Shown here: piece after piece, positions 48,937-57,232 of the stretch
Layout of the letters: each line of letters begins with the position of its first letter
How positions within the stretch are numbered: position 1 is the stretch's first letter
Assembly: GCF_003854275.1 (NCBI RefSeq)
Contig: NZ_QTQP01000009.1
Coordinates: 62,001-126,000, forward strand
Source: Burkholderia sp. Bp8963
GTDB lineage: Bacteria > Pseudomonadota > Gammaproteobacteria > Burkholderiales > Burkholderiaceae
Reading direction: 5' to 3'
Length of the DNA stretch: 64,000 nucleotides
The notes under the pieces: generated by a model
The model's input: only the letters and a program-made list of their open reading frames with translations
Told to the model about the DNA's origin: nothing
The model's database searches: none
Program-made: the position numbers and the translations under genes

Positions 48937-49776
48937 TCAGTCGGCCATCGCCTCACCCAGGCACACCGCGCGTGTCGGCGCCCAGTCGCGATTGAACTGG
49001 AGTGGTCCCCGCGGGAACAGGAGGACCACGGTTGAACCTAGCAGGAATCGCCCCATCTCGTCGCCCTGCTTCAGGTTGATGCTCCGGTCGCGGTAATCCC
49101 AGTGGCGCGCGCTGGGGCTGCGTGGCGGGTTGACTACGCCGTGCCACACGGTCGCTATGCTGCCGACGATGGTGGCGCCCACCAGCACTAGCGCGAACGG
49201 GCCGTGTGGCGAGTCGAAGTGGCACACTACGCGCTCGTTGCGCGCGAACAGCGCGTCGACGCCTCGCGCGGTGGCCGGGTTCACTGAGTACAACTCGCCT
49301 GGTACATAGCTCATTGACAGCAGGCGGCCGTCGCACGGCATGTGGATGCGGTGGTAGTCACGCGGGCTGAGATAGAGGGTGGCGAACAGGCCGTCATCGA
49401 ACTGGCGTGCAAGTTCCTCATTGCCAGCCAGCAAGGCACTGCTGCTGAAGGATTTGCCCTTGGCCTGGAAGATCTGGTCGCACTCGATGCGACCGAACTG
49501 GCTGATCGCGCCGTCCACCGGACAAACGAGTCGCGCTGTCGCCAGAGGGCGCGCGCCGGGCCGCAACGCTCGGGTGAAAAAGTCGTTGAAGGTGGCATAG
49601 GCGCCTGGGTCACTCTGCACGGCTTCCGCCAGGTTGACGTTGTAGCGGGCGATGAAGCGACGTATCGCCCATCGCGTCAAGGCACCGGCGCGCTGGCGCG
49701 CGAGAAAGCCGAGCAGGCGTGTGATGAGGAGCTTTGGCAGCAGATGCTGCAATTGGACGAATAGGCGCTCGGACAC
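48937..49776 (-). CDS. psd: Phosphatidylserine decarboxylase (long, gammaproteobacterial type)
   Basis: A 279-residue proenzyme that decarboxylates phosphatidylserine to phosphatidylethanolamine at the inner membrane. The self-cleavage motif is LGST in FLLGSTVVLLF, which yields a pyruvoyl group from the Ser. YATFNDFFTRALRPGARPL, CPVDGAISQFG, YLSPRDYHRIHMP and FARNERVVCHFDS match the long E. coli/Pseudomonas form, whereas Burkholderia typically carry a short form of about 214 residues elsewhere. A GTG at 49776 is taken as start since the preceding sequence is non-conserved. It converges on the interrupted monooxygenase gene. It may be an acquired second copy. Confidence 0.85.
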   Translation of the reverse strand: MSERLFVQLQHLLPKLLITRLLGFLARQRAGALTRWAIRRFIARYNVNLAEAVQSDPGAYATFNDFFTRALRPGARPLATARLVCPVDGAISQFGRIECDQIFQAKGKSFSSSALLAGNEELARQFDDGLFATLYLSPRDYHRIHMPCDGRLLSMSYVPGELYSVNPATARGVDALFARNERVVCHFDSPHGPFALVLVGATIVGSIATVWHGVVNPPRSPSARHWDYRDRSINLKQGDEMGRFLLGSTVVLLFPRGPLQFNRDWAPTRAVCLGEAMAD

Positions 49777-49927
49777 AAGTGGTTTTCCCAGGTTCGGACA
49801 AAACCAAAAGTATCGCTCATTCGACAGGTCGCCAGCTTGAACGCCCTTAGGCAGCGGACAAGGTGATCGATGTAGTTCGTCGGACTCAAGCGGCGCGAGC
49901 CGGATTTTTGTCCCGCGCTTGCCGCCG

Positions 49928-49975
49928 TGAAATTGTCGTGCTAATTTTTCATGAAATTTATCGACGATAATTTCA
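49928..49975 (+). promoter_or_regulatory. Tandem 24-bp dyads in the puuB promoter (candidate PuuR operators)
   Basis: Two abutting 24-bp units. The first (49928-49951) runs TGAAATT to ATTTTTCA; the second (49952-49975) runs TGAAATT to ATTTCA with an inner dyad TTATCG-A-CGATAA. Each unit is an imperfect inverted repeat, and the two share their outer arms. They end 11 bp before the puuB start and lie in an AT-rich patch. Cooperative repressor binding is the natural reading, and the PuuR-like regulator encoded two genes on is the likely protein. The units do not resemble the E. coli PuuR site that I remember. Confidence 0.5.
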
Positions 49976-49986
49976 CGGGAGTCCGC

Positions 49987-51276
49987 ATGTTCGTGCAGTC
50001 GGATCGCCACGTCGCAAGCTATTACGCCGGCACCCATCCGGTGCCGATCCCGCATCGTCCCGCGCTGGACGAGCGCGTCGACGTCGACGTGCTGGTCGTC
50101 GGCGCGGGCTTCAGCGGGCTGCATACGGCGCTGCGTCTCGCGCTGGCCGGCAAGCGGGTTGCGGTGCTCGAGGCGAGCCGCGTCGCGTGGGCGGCGTCGG
50201 GCCGCAATGGCGGGCAGGCGCTGCTCGGCTGGTCGTGCGACATGCCGCCGATCGAGGATTCGCTTGGCCGCGACGGCGCGCGCGCACTGTGGGACAGCAT
50301 GCGCTGGGCGGCAGCCGAAGTGCGTGAACTGCCCGCGCGGCACGGCTTCGACATCGACTACCGGCCCGGCAGCCTGTGGGCGGCCGTGCGGCCGCGCCGC
50401 GTTGCGATGCTCGTGCAGGCGCGCGACGAGGCGGCCGAGCGCTGGGGCTACGAGCGGCTGCGCGTGATTCCGCACGCCGAGATGGGCGACTGGATCGGCA
50501 GCGCGCGCTATCTCGCCGCGCTCTACGATCCCGAGGCCGGCCATCTGAATCCGCTGAAACTCGCGCTCGGCGTCGCGCAGACGATCGAGCGCGCCGGCGG
50601 CCGGATCTTCGAGCAGAGCCGCGTGCTCGACTATCGCGAGACGCCCGGCGGCTACGTCGCGCGCACGGCCGGCGGCGAGGTGCGCGCGGACGTGCTGGTG
50701 CTCGCGTGCAACGCGTACGTCGACCGGCTCGATCCGCACCTCGCGCGCCGGCTGCTGCCGGTCGGCACCTACCAGGTCGCGACCGCGCCGCTCGATCCGG
50801 AGGTCGCGCGCGCGCTGCTGCCGCAGAACAGCTGCGTGATCGACAACCAGTTCGTGCCCGACTACTTCCGCGTGAGCCCCGACAACCGGCTGTTGTTCGG
50901 CGGCGGCTGCACGTATCTCGGCGGCATTCCGGCAGACATCGCGGCGGCGACGCGGCCGCCGCTCGAACGCGTGTTCCCGCAATTGCGCGGCGTGCCGCTC
51001 GACTATGCGTGGGGCGGGCACATCGACATCAGCATGCGCCGCACGCCGGACGTCGGCCGCCACGGGCAGCGCTACTGGCTGCAGGGGTTTTCGGGCCACG
51101 GCGTGCTGCCGACGCTCGCGGCCGCGCGCGCCGTCGCGGACGCGGTGCTTGGCGACGACCGGCTGCTGACGCTGTACCAGCGGATCCGCAACCCGCGCTT
51201 CCCGGGCGGCGACCGGCTCGCCGCGCCGCTGGAAGCGATCGGCAAGGCCTGGTACCGTTTGCGCGATACCGTCTGA
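49987..51276 (+). CDS. puuB: FAD-dependent oxidoreductase, gamma-glutamylputrescine oxidase-like
   Basis: A 429-residue DAO-family flavoenzyme. The FAD site is VDVLVVGAGFSGLHTALRLALAGKRVAVLEA, followed by WAASGRNGGQALLGWS, the pattern of PuuB and related amine oxidases. RRTPDVGRHGQRYWLQGFSGHGVLPT near the C-terminus is conserved. It oxidises gamma-glutamylputrescine to the aldehyde in the Puu route. The ATG at 49987 has GGAG at six-base spacing; an ATG 36 nt upstream falls inside the operator-like dyad. It heads a puuB-puuR-puuA run. Aldehyde dehydrogenase (PuuC) and hydrolase (PuuD) genes are not in the window. Confidence 0.82.
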   Translation: MFVQSDRHVASYYAGTHPVPIPHRPALDERVDVDVLVVGAGFSGLHTALRLALAGKRVAVLEASRVAWAASGRNGGQALLGWSCDMPPIEDSLGRDGARALWDSMRWAAAEVRELPARHGFDIDYRPGSLWAAVRPRRVAMLVQARDEAAERWGYERLRVIPHAEMGDWIGSARYLAALYDPEAGHLNPLKLALGVAQTIERAGGRIFEQSRVLDYRETPGGYVARTAGGEVRADVLVLACNAYVDRLDPHLARRLLPVGTYQVATAPLDPEVARALLPQNSCVIDNQFVPDYFRVSPDNRLLFGGGCTYLGGIPADIAAATRPPLERVFPQLRGVPLDYAWGGHIDISMRRTPDVGRHGQRYWLQGFSGHGVLPTLAAARAVADAVLGDDRLLTLYQRIRNPRFPGGDRLAAPLEAIGKAWYRLRDTV

Positions 51277-51302
51277 CACGCAACCCACCTCTGGACAGCA
51301 CC

Positions 51303-51860
51303 ATGAACGAACAGGAAGAGATCGAGAGCCTGGCGATCCTGATCCGCGATCTGCGCAAGCACCGCAAAGTCACGCTGAACGATCTGGCGGACAGGATCGG
51401 CCGCTCGGTCGGCTTCCTGTCGCAGGTGGAGCGCGGACTGTCGCGGCCGACCGTCGCGGACCTGACCGCGATCGGCGAGGCGCTCGGCGTGCCGACCACG
51501 TATTTCTACAGCCTGAGCAAGCCGCGCTCCGTGCCATGGGTCACGCGGCCCGACGAGCGGCGCACCGTGTACTACGCGGCGGGCATCACCGACATACTCG
51601 TGTCGCCGAGCATGCGCGCACGCTTCTCGATCCTCGAGAGCCATCTCGCGCCGGGCGCGAGCAGCGGCGATCGGCCCGTCGACGACAGCGACGAGCAGGG
51701 CGGCTTCGTGCTCGAGGGCGAGCTGACGATCTGGCTCGACGGCGACGACACGCCAGTGACGCTTGGCCCGAACGATGCATTCCAGCTCCCCGCGCACCGG
51801 CGGTTCCGCTATGCGAACCTGACGGAAGCGCCGACGAGGGTTATCTGGGTATTTACCTGA
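51303..51860 (+). CDS. puuR: PuuR-like XRE/cupin regulator
   Basis: A 185-residue regulator with an XRE helix-turn-helix (LILIRDLRKHRKVTLNDLADRIGRSVGFLSQVERGLSRPTVADL in the first 60 residues, read approximately) and a C-terminal cupin (GGFVLEGELTIWLDGDDTPVTLGPNDAFQLPAHRRFRYAN). This is the PuuR layout; PuuR represses putrescine genes and is released by putrescine. It begins 26 bp after puuB and is followed by puuA after 147 bp. It probably binds the tandem dyads before puuB, so it would control its own transcript. Confidence 0.82.
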   Translation: MNEQEEIESLAILIRDLRKHRKVTLNDLADRIGRSVGFLSQVERGLSRPTVADLTAIGEALGVPTTYFYSLSKPRSVPWVTRPDERRTVYYAAGITDILVSPSMRARFSILESHLAPGASSGDRPVDDSDEQGGFVLEGELTIWLDGDDTPVTLGPNDAFQLPAHRRFRYANLTEAPTRVIWVFT

Positions 51861-52007
51861 GGTTCCATTGCGGTTGACGCGCGGGCCGCGCCCGCGTCCG
51901 CTGCATGTTGTCTGCAGTACTGATCGACGGGATCGCATGACGGCGCAGGCCGTCCGTTCCGGTTCGCCGCAATGCGGCATCGTCACACTCGAAAAGAAGG
52001 ATGAAAC

Positions 52008-53354
52008 ATGGCTGACGTCGTATCCGCGCTGGTCGATGAAGTCCGGGCATTTCGCCAGACGCACCCCGAGATCCGTTATGTCGACCTGATCTGCCTGGAT
52101 CTGCCCGGTCATTTCTACGGCAAGCGCTATCCGATCGACGCGCTCGAGAAGGTCGCGTCCGGGTCGCTGCTGAAGCTGCCGCAGAACTGCGTGCTGCTCG
52201 GCACGCAAGGCGGCCTCTACAAGATCGGCGACTACTGTTTCAACGACGGCGATCCGGATGCGCCGCGCCGGCTGATTCCCGGCACGCTGAAGCCCGTGCG
52301 CTGGGAAAGCCAGCCGCTCGCGCAGATGCTGATCAGCTCCGACGGCACCGACGCGCCGATCGAGTTCGAGCCGCGCGAGGTGCTCGCGCGCGTGCTGCAG
52401 CGGCTCGCGCGGCGCGGGATCCGCCCGGTCGTCGCGTTCGAGCTCGAGTTCTACCTGTTCGGCGCGCAGCTCGACGGCGGCCTGCCGCAGTATCCGCGCG
52501 ACCGCCTGAGCGACGACCGCGACGATCAGCCGAACATGCATATCGAGCGCCTGTCGCGGTTTTCCGACGTGCTGCACGAGATGGTCGAAGCCGCGTGCGA
52601 GCAGGGCGTCGATGCGACGGTGATCACCGCCGAACTCGGGCCCGGCCAGTTCGAGATCAACTTCGGCCACACCGACGACGGGCTGCGCGCGGCCGACTGG
52701 TCGGCGCTGTTCTGCCGCAGCACGCGCGGCGTCGCGCTCAGGCACGGCTATCGCGCGAGCTTCATGGGCAAGCCGTACCTGCATGCGCCGGGCAGCGGGA
52801 TGCACGTGCACGTGAGCCTGTACGACGAAGCGGGGCGCAACCTGCTCGCGGCGGACGGGCAGCGCCCGCTGCGCCATGCGGTCGCGGGCTGCCTCGCGCT
52901 GCTGCCGCACTGCATGCCGGTGTTCGCGCCGAACCACAACGCGTTCCGGCGCTACGGGTCGATGGTGAACGCGGCGAGCCGCGCGAGCTGGGGCTTCGAG
53001 GATCGCGACGCGTGCATCCGGATTCCCGAATCGGATGCGCGCAACCTGCGGATCGAGCATCGTCTCGCGAGCGCGGACGCGAATCCGTATCTCGTGCTGG
53101 CCGCGATCCTGACGGGGATGGAATACGGACTCGATGCGGGCAAGGAACCGATCGCGCCGCTCAACGACGATCGCGGCAGCGGCATCAATTTCCCGAAGGA
53201 CATGCTGTCGGCGGTCGCCGCGATGCAGGATCATCCGGCCGTGCGCGAAGGGCTCGGCAGCGAATTCGTGATGGTCTACTGCGAGAACAAGCGGCAGGAG
53301 CAGCTCGACTTCATGAACGAGATCGGGGCGCGGGAGTATCGGTGGTTTCTGTGA
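52008..53354 (+). CDS. puuA: Gamma-glutamylputrescine synthetase-like glutamine synthetase family enzyme
   Basis: A 448-residue member of the glutamine synthetase superfamily. The catalytic domain shows VVAFELEFYLFG (metal-binding Glu), GPGQFEINFGHTDDGLRAADW, SGMHVHVSLYD (ATP/metal His) and NHNAFRRYGSMVNAASRASWGFEDRDACIRIP in separate blocks. The N-terminal beta-grasp region (RYVDLICLDLPGHFYGKRYP) lacks the usual glutamine synthetase motifs, as in PuuA. It ligates putrescine to glutamate with ATP, the first Puu step; ethanolamine or spermine are alternative amines. AAGGA precedes the ATG. A short GC-rich hairpin (51880-51896) lies between puuR and this gene. Confidence 0.85.
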   Translation: MADVVSALVDEVRAFRQTHPEIRYVDLICLDLPGHFYGKRYPIDALEKVASGSLLKLPQNCVLLGTQGGLYKIGDYCFNDGDPDAPRRLIPGTLKPVRWESQPLAQMLISSDGTDAPIEFEPREVLARVLQRLARRGIRPVVAFELEFYLFGAQLDGGLPQYPRDRLSDDRDDQPNMHIERLSRFSDVLHEMVEAACEQGVDATVITAELGPGQFEINFGHTDDGLRAADWSALFCRSTRGVALRHGYRASFMGKPYLHAPGSGMHVHVSLYDEAGRNLLAADGQRPLRHAVAGCLALLPHCMPVFAPNHNAFRRYGSMVNAASRASWGFEDRDACIRIPESDARNLRIEHRLASADANPYLVLAAILTGMEYGLDAGKEPIAPLNDDRGSGINFPKDMLSAVAAMQDHPAVREGLGSEFVMVYCENKRQEQLDFMNEIGAREYRWFL

Positions 53355-53371
53355 AGCGTCCGGCGCGTGGT

Positions 53372-53965
53372 TTATAGAGACTCGATACGCACCAGCAACT
53401 CAGGGAGTTCCTCAGGCGGCGTCAATTTGTTCAACAGGCACTCCACCGCCCTGGCCGCCTGGTCGCGATCATAGTGAGCCCCGGAACATTGGACCGCCAG
53501 GCCCTGAAGCAACAGCTGCAAAGCCAGGAGTTCAGGGTTGGTGTGATCGTGAGGCTCCATGCCATATATGCGCTTTGGCACGGTGGCGAGCAGCGGGTCG
53601 ATGCCTTCGCTCAAGCGGGCATCGCTGCGCGCCGCCATCCAGATTTCGAACATTGCCAGAGGCGGGTGGCGCCGGCCGCGCCGCAGCACGGCGTGCAGCA
53701 ACAAGTGAAACCGGACCGTGGCCGACATGGGTCCGAGCGCTTCCAGCCACGTCGCTTCGTAGTCGATCAGATACGCCACCACGGCGGGAAGCAAGTCGTA
53801 GCGCCCACCCGGAAAGTGATAACGCAGCGCGCCCCGGCTGATACCCGCCAGTTCACATACCCGAGCTTCTCCAAAGGCTGTGTAGCCTTGCTCGTTCAGC
53901 AGCGCAACGGCTGCCTTGATCAGCAGCTCCCTTGTGGACGTACTTCGCTCGGCTTGTGTTCGCAT
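53372..53965 (-). CDS. TetR family transcriptional regulator
   Basis: A 197-residue regulator. The N-terminal helix-turn-helix is TRELLIKAAVALLNEQGYTAFGEARVCELAGISRGALRYHFPGGRYDLL. The ligand-binding C-terminal half (about 60-197) is family-variable, with no match that I recognise. The ATG at 53965 is taken; an in-frame start 22 codons upstream is less likely. A near-perfect 22-bp dyad lies 70 bp upstream at 54035-54056, probably its own operator. It is convergent with puuA and divergent from the Tat-signal protein gene at 54319, which may be its target. Confidence 0.85.
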   Translation of the reverse strand: MRTQAERSTSTRELLIKAAVALLNEQGYTAFGEARVCELAGISRGALRYHFPGGRYDLLPAVVAYLIDYEATWLEALGPMSATVRFHLLLHAVLRRGRRHPPLAMFEIWMAARSDARLSEGIDPLLATVPKRIYGMEPHDHTNPELLALQLLLQGLAVQCSGAHYDRDQAARAVECLLNKLTPPEELPELLVRIESL

Positions 53966-54318
53966 GGGCGTGATTGTACGTGAACTATGCACGCGCGGAC
54001 CCAGCGCCACGGCGACCGCATCGCATGTCATAAATTAAACATACATGTTTGTTTAAATCTTGCCCGCGCAGGCTGGCTGTCTGCCACGTGCGTCGTCGGC
54101 GGCACGGCGATAGGCCGTGGCCGCGTGCGACCGTGGCCACGACGGCAGTCCCGGGCAGGGTTCGAGCGTCTTTTCGTAAGCGGGTTGAAGGCTGACGCCA
54201 TCAGCGCGTTCTTGCTTTCGAAATGACGAGGCCGATGTCGCCCGGCAGGCCGCCCACTTGGCGGGCTCGACGTTGACGCGCCACACACCTTCAATCCGGA
54301 TTTAATTTTGCACTGCTA
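53966..54318. other. Divergent intergenic region between the TetR gene and the Tat-signal protein gene
   Basis: About 350 bp with no convincing gene. It contains the candidate TetR operator at 54035-54056. The rest is ordinary GC-rich sequence with a small inverted repeat (CGTGGCCACG near 54135). No strong ribosome-binding site precedes the downstream gene. The region should contain both divergent promoters. Confidence 0.5.
54035..54056. promoter_or_regulatory. Candidate TetR operator (22-bp dyad)
   Basis: TTAAACATACA followed by TGTTTGTTTAA: arms pair at ten of eleven positions, with an inner perfect AAACAT-AC-ATGTTT. Size and symmetry suit a TetR-family dimer pair. It lies 70 bp before the regulator start and about 260 bp before the divergent gene. 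Confidence 0.55.
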
Positions 54319-55146
54319 ATGAATAGAAATTCACCCGCTCTCCCGCGCAGAAATTTTCTTGCTACAGGCTCGGCGATGGCAGCCGCGTCGGTACTGAGCG
54401 CCTGCGGTGGGGACGACATTGCCGCGACCCCGGTTCCGGTCAGCGACGCCGAACTCCAGGCGCAAATGGTCGCAAAGTTGACCGCGCAACTCGGTGATGC
54501 CGCGACCGCCAACGCGATCGAACCCGCGATGATGGACGTCGGATTCACCTGGGATTACCCGCTCATTCCGGCGGCCCAGATCAACGCGATCGTCGCGTAC
54601 AGCTTCGGCAACCGCCCGAACGCGGCAAGCGGAAACACGTCCAGCACGGGCGTCAATCAGGCAGCGTTGCCGGACCCCGGCCCCATCAATGAGGCACTGG
54701 CCGATGCTGTTTACAAGACCTATCGGCTGAAGCCTGTCCGGGTTTTTGCGCAGTGGGAGATCGCCCGCTTTCTGGTGTCGAAGTATCAGATGGGTTCCGG
54801 CGTGCTGACCTCGATCGAGCCGGAAATCGCAAGCGACGGCACCATTGTTTACCTGAGCACCGCTGGCGTGGCAGGCGCGGCACTTGCTCGGGCGGGCGGC
54901 GCGGCGGCAATGGGTAACGTGTCGGTGGTAGCACACCGCGACCATGTGAAGCGCTGCATCGAGATATCGCAGATGGTCGGCATGAAGGCCTTCGGCGCCA
55001 AGAAGGTCCCGCTCCCGACGCTCTACGATTCGCAGTCTGGCCAGCCCTGGACGCGCAACCGCAGCCTCTATCTCGTGCACGACATGTACTCGCAGATGAT
55101 CATGAAATCGATGATTCTCACGAGCCAGGCCTATCCGCACGGCTGA
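54319..55146 (+). CDS. Tat-signal lipoprotein of unknown function (paralogue 1)
   Basis: A 275-residue protein. PRRNFLATGSAMAAASVLSAC is a twin-arginine signal with a lipobox (LSAC), so it is exported folded and lipidated. The mature domain has AIVAYSFGNRPN, PGPINEALADAVYKTYRLKPVRVFAQWEIARFL and VVAHRDHVKRCIEISQMVGM. The layout, a Rossmann-like strand start, a middle helix and a later His-Arg motif, recalls DUF218/YdcF-type proteins, but this is a weak resemblance and the family is not recognised with confidence. The next gene encodes a clear paralogue. No good ribosome-binding site is visible upstream. Confidence 0.7.
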   Translation: MNRNSPALPRRNFLATGSAMAAASVLSACGGDDIAATPVPVSDAELQAQMVAKLTAQLGDAATANAIEPAMMDVGFTWDYPLIPAAQINAIVAYSFGNRPNAASGNTSSTGVNQAALPDPGPINEALADAVYKTYRLKPVRVFAQWEIARFLVSKYQMGSGVLTSIEPEIASDGTIVYLSTAGVAGAALARAGGAAAMGNVSVVAHRDHVKRCIEISQMVGMKAFGAKKVPLPTLYDSQSGQPWTRNRSLYLVHDMYSQMIMKSMILTSQAYPHG

Positions 55147-55179
55147 TGCAGCCTGCCCAAACCCACGCGACTCACCATC

Positions 55180-55950
55180 ATGCAAACACGCCGCCATTTT
55201 CTGGCATCCGTACCCGCATTCGCAGCCCTGGGCGCCTTGAGTACGCCCGCTTTCGCCGATACCGTTCCTGCTTCGGATGCCGAGCTTCGACACCAGATGC
55301 TGGGCAAGCTGACCACGGAGCTGAACGACCCGTCGATCGCGAACACGGATACAGGCTATCTGTTCAACGTGTTCTTCTCGTGGACTCCGCCGTCCGTCGA
55401 CGTCGGCCAGATCCGCGCGATCGTGGCTTACAGCTTCGGCAACGCAGCGTCATCTGCGGGTGCAGGCGCGATGCCGGCCCCAGGCCCCGTGAACGAACAG
55501 ATTGCCGACACGGTTTTCCAGCTTCACCAAAAGACGTCCGCTCCGATTTATGCGCAGTGGGAAGTTGCCAGCGTGCTGGCGTCGAAATATCGATTGAGCG
55601 CTGCTGTCACTTCGGTAGCGCCGCCCGTCGTGGCCGCCAACGGCACGGTCACCGTGCCGACGCCGGATGTCGTTGCGGCCGCCATCGTCAAGCAGGCCGG
55701 CTCTGCTGCCGCGCTGGGCACCGTGGGCGTCGTGACCCATCGCGACCAGGCCTCGCTCGCGGTTCAGCTGTCGAACGCAGCCGGCATGAATTCGGCTGTG
55801 CCCGCGGGTCTGGCGTTGCCGTCGCTTTACGACGCCACGGCGCTGCAACCGGCCAACCGCCGGCGTGACCTCTACTTGCTGAGCAATCTGTCGGCCCAGT
55901 TGGCCGCGCTCCGCCTCACCCTCATCAATCAGCAGTATCCGAACGGGTAA
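55180..55950 (+). CDS. Tat-signal exported protein of unknown function (paralogue 2)
   Basis: A 256-residue paralogue of the preceding protein. TRRHFLASVPAFAALGALSTPAFA is a twin-arginine signal with an ordinary cleavage site, so this copy is soluble and not lipidated. Shared blocks are SDAELRHQMLGKL, IRAIVAYSFGN, PGPVNEQIADTV, IYAQWEVASVLASKY, VVTHRDQ and PSLYDATALQPANRRRDLYLL. The gap to the first copy is 33 bp. Two exported copies that differ in anchoring suggest a membrane-tethered and a free periplasmic form of one activity. Confidence 0.7.
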   Translation: MQTRRHFLASVPAFAALGALSTPAFADTVPASDAELRHQMLGKLTTELNDPSIANTDTGYLFNVFFSWTPPSVDVGQIRAIVAYSFGNAASSAGAGAMPAPGPVNEQIADTVFQLHQKTSAPIYAQWEVASVLASKYRLSAAVTSVAPPVVAANGTVTVPTPDVVAAAIVKQAGSAAALGTVGVVTHRDQASLAVQLSNAAGMNSAVPAGLALPSLYDATALQPANRRRDLYLLSNLSAQLAALRLTLINQQYPNG

Positions 55951-55994
55951 GCCCCTTCGGGTCGTTCCATTCCACCATCAGGTTCGGGAGTTTT

Positions 55995-57221
55995 ATGTCT
56001 CGTCGTTACTGGATGCGCGCGGCGTTTGTTGCGGCGCTGGGTTCACTTTTGGCGTTCATCGTCGCCGGGTGCGGTTCGTCGTCCGTGCAGGCGACCGGTC
56101 TGCAGCAGGTGCGCCATGTCTTTGTCATCACGCTCGAAAACGAAAACTACGCGACCACGTTTGGCGCGAACACTAAGGCGCCGTATCTGGCGAACACGCT
56201 CACGTCGCAAGGGGCGTTCGTGCAGCAGTATTACGGAACGGGCCACGTGAGCCTCGACAACTACATCGCGATGATCAGCGGGCAGTCGCCGACGAAGGAA
56301 ACGGACAACGACTGCCCGACCTACTCGGATTTCAAGCTGAGCGGCATGACGCCCGACGGTCAGGCGATCGGCGCGGGCTGCGTGTATCCGGCGAGCGTGA
56401 AGACGCTGCCGGACCAGTTGAAGGCAGCCGGCTTCACGTGGAAGGGTTACGAGGAGGACATGGGCAACGATCCGTCGCGCGAGGCGGGAACCTGCGGCCA
56501 CCCGACGCTGAACACGACCGATCTCACGCAGATCGCGCAGGCGCCGAGCGCCATGGTGCCGGCGGGGGATCAGTACGCGACGCGCCACAATCCGTTCATG
56601 TACTTCCATTCGATCATCGATTCGCCCGATTGCGGGAAGAACGTCGTCAATCTGAATAATCTGGCGAACGATCTGAAATCGATCGATACCACCGCGAATT
56701 TCAATCTGATCACGCCGAACCTGTGCAATGACGGTCACGACGCGCCGTGCGTGAACGGTCAGCCTGGTGGTCTGACGAGCGCCAATGCGTTCCTGCAGAA
56801 GTGGGTGCCGATGATTACCGCGTCGCCTGCGTTCCAGCAGGACGGCCTGCTGATCATCAACTTCGACGAAAGCAGTTATGCGACCGTTTCGCAGCCGTCA
56901 CCCGGCGTCACGGATCTCACGTTCGCGGGCACGACCTGCTGCAGCCAGCAACCGGGGCCGAATCTCGCACCGTTCCCGCAAACGTCGTCGCTCACCTACA
57001 AGGGCATGACGATCAATCTGGCCAAGCAGAGTTACGGCGGCGATCAGACCGGAGCGGTGATGATCTCGAAGTTCATCAAGCCGGGCACGGTGTCGACGGT
57101 CGCGTACAACCATTATTCGCTGCTGAAGAGTGTCGAGGATATCTTTGGACTCGATCATCTCGGCTATGCGGGGCAGGCGGGCCTGCAGAGCTTCGGCTCG
57201 GATATCTTCACCAGTCTGTAG
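55995..57221 (+). CDS. Phosphoesterase family lipoprotein (acid phosphatase/phospholipase C-like)
   Basis: A 408-residue protein of the phosphoesterase superfamily that includes bacterial phospholipase C and acid phosphatase AcpA. The lipobox VAGC at about residue 26 marks a lipoprotein. The catalytic start is RHVFVITLENENYATTFGANTKAPYLA (metal-ligand Glu-Asn), followed by YYGTGHVSLDNYIAMISGQSP, LLIINFDES and the C-terminal YNHYSLLKSVEDIFGLDHLG, all family motifs. It acts in the periplasm or at the outer membrane on phosphate esters. It lies 44 bp after the Tat-signal pair and 11 bp before the peroxidase. Confidence 0.88.
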   Translation: MSRRYWMRAAFVAALGSLLAFIVAGCGSSSVQATGLQQVRHVFVITLENENYATTFGANTKAPYLANTLTSQGAFVQQYYGTGHVSLDNYIAMISGQSPTKETDNDCPTYSDFKLSGMTPDGQAIGAGCVYPASVKTLPDQLKAAGFTWKGYEEDMGNDPSREAGTCGHPTLNTTDLTQIAQAPSAMVPAGDQYATRHNPFMYFHSIIDSPDCGKNVVNLNNLANDLKSIDTTANFNLITPNLCNDGHDAPCVNGQPGGLTSANAFLQKWVPMITASPAFQQDGLLIINFDESSYATVSQPSPGVTDLTFAGTTCCSQQPGPNLAPFPQTSSLTYKGMTINLAKQSYGGDQTGAVMISKFIKPGTVSTVAYNHYSLLKSVEDIFGLDHLGYAGQAGLQSFGSDIFTSL

Positions 57222-57232
57222 GCTGATCGACG

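Noticed and set aside
49677..49889. Small overlapping frame upstream of psd on the minus strand
   Set aside because: It runs out of frame through the psd N-terminal coding region and upstream DNA, with no motif. The psd frame itself carries the conserved sequence, so this one is a shadow.
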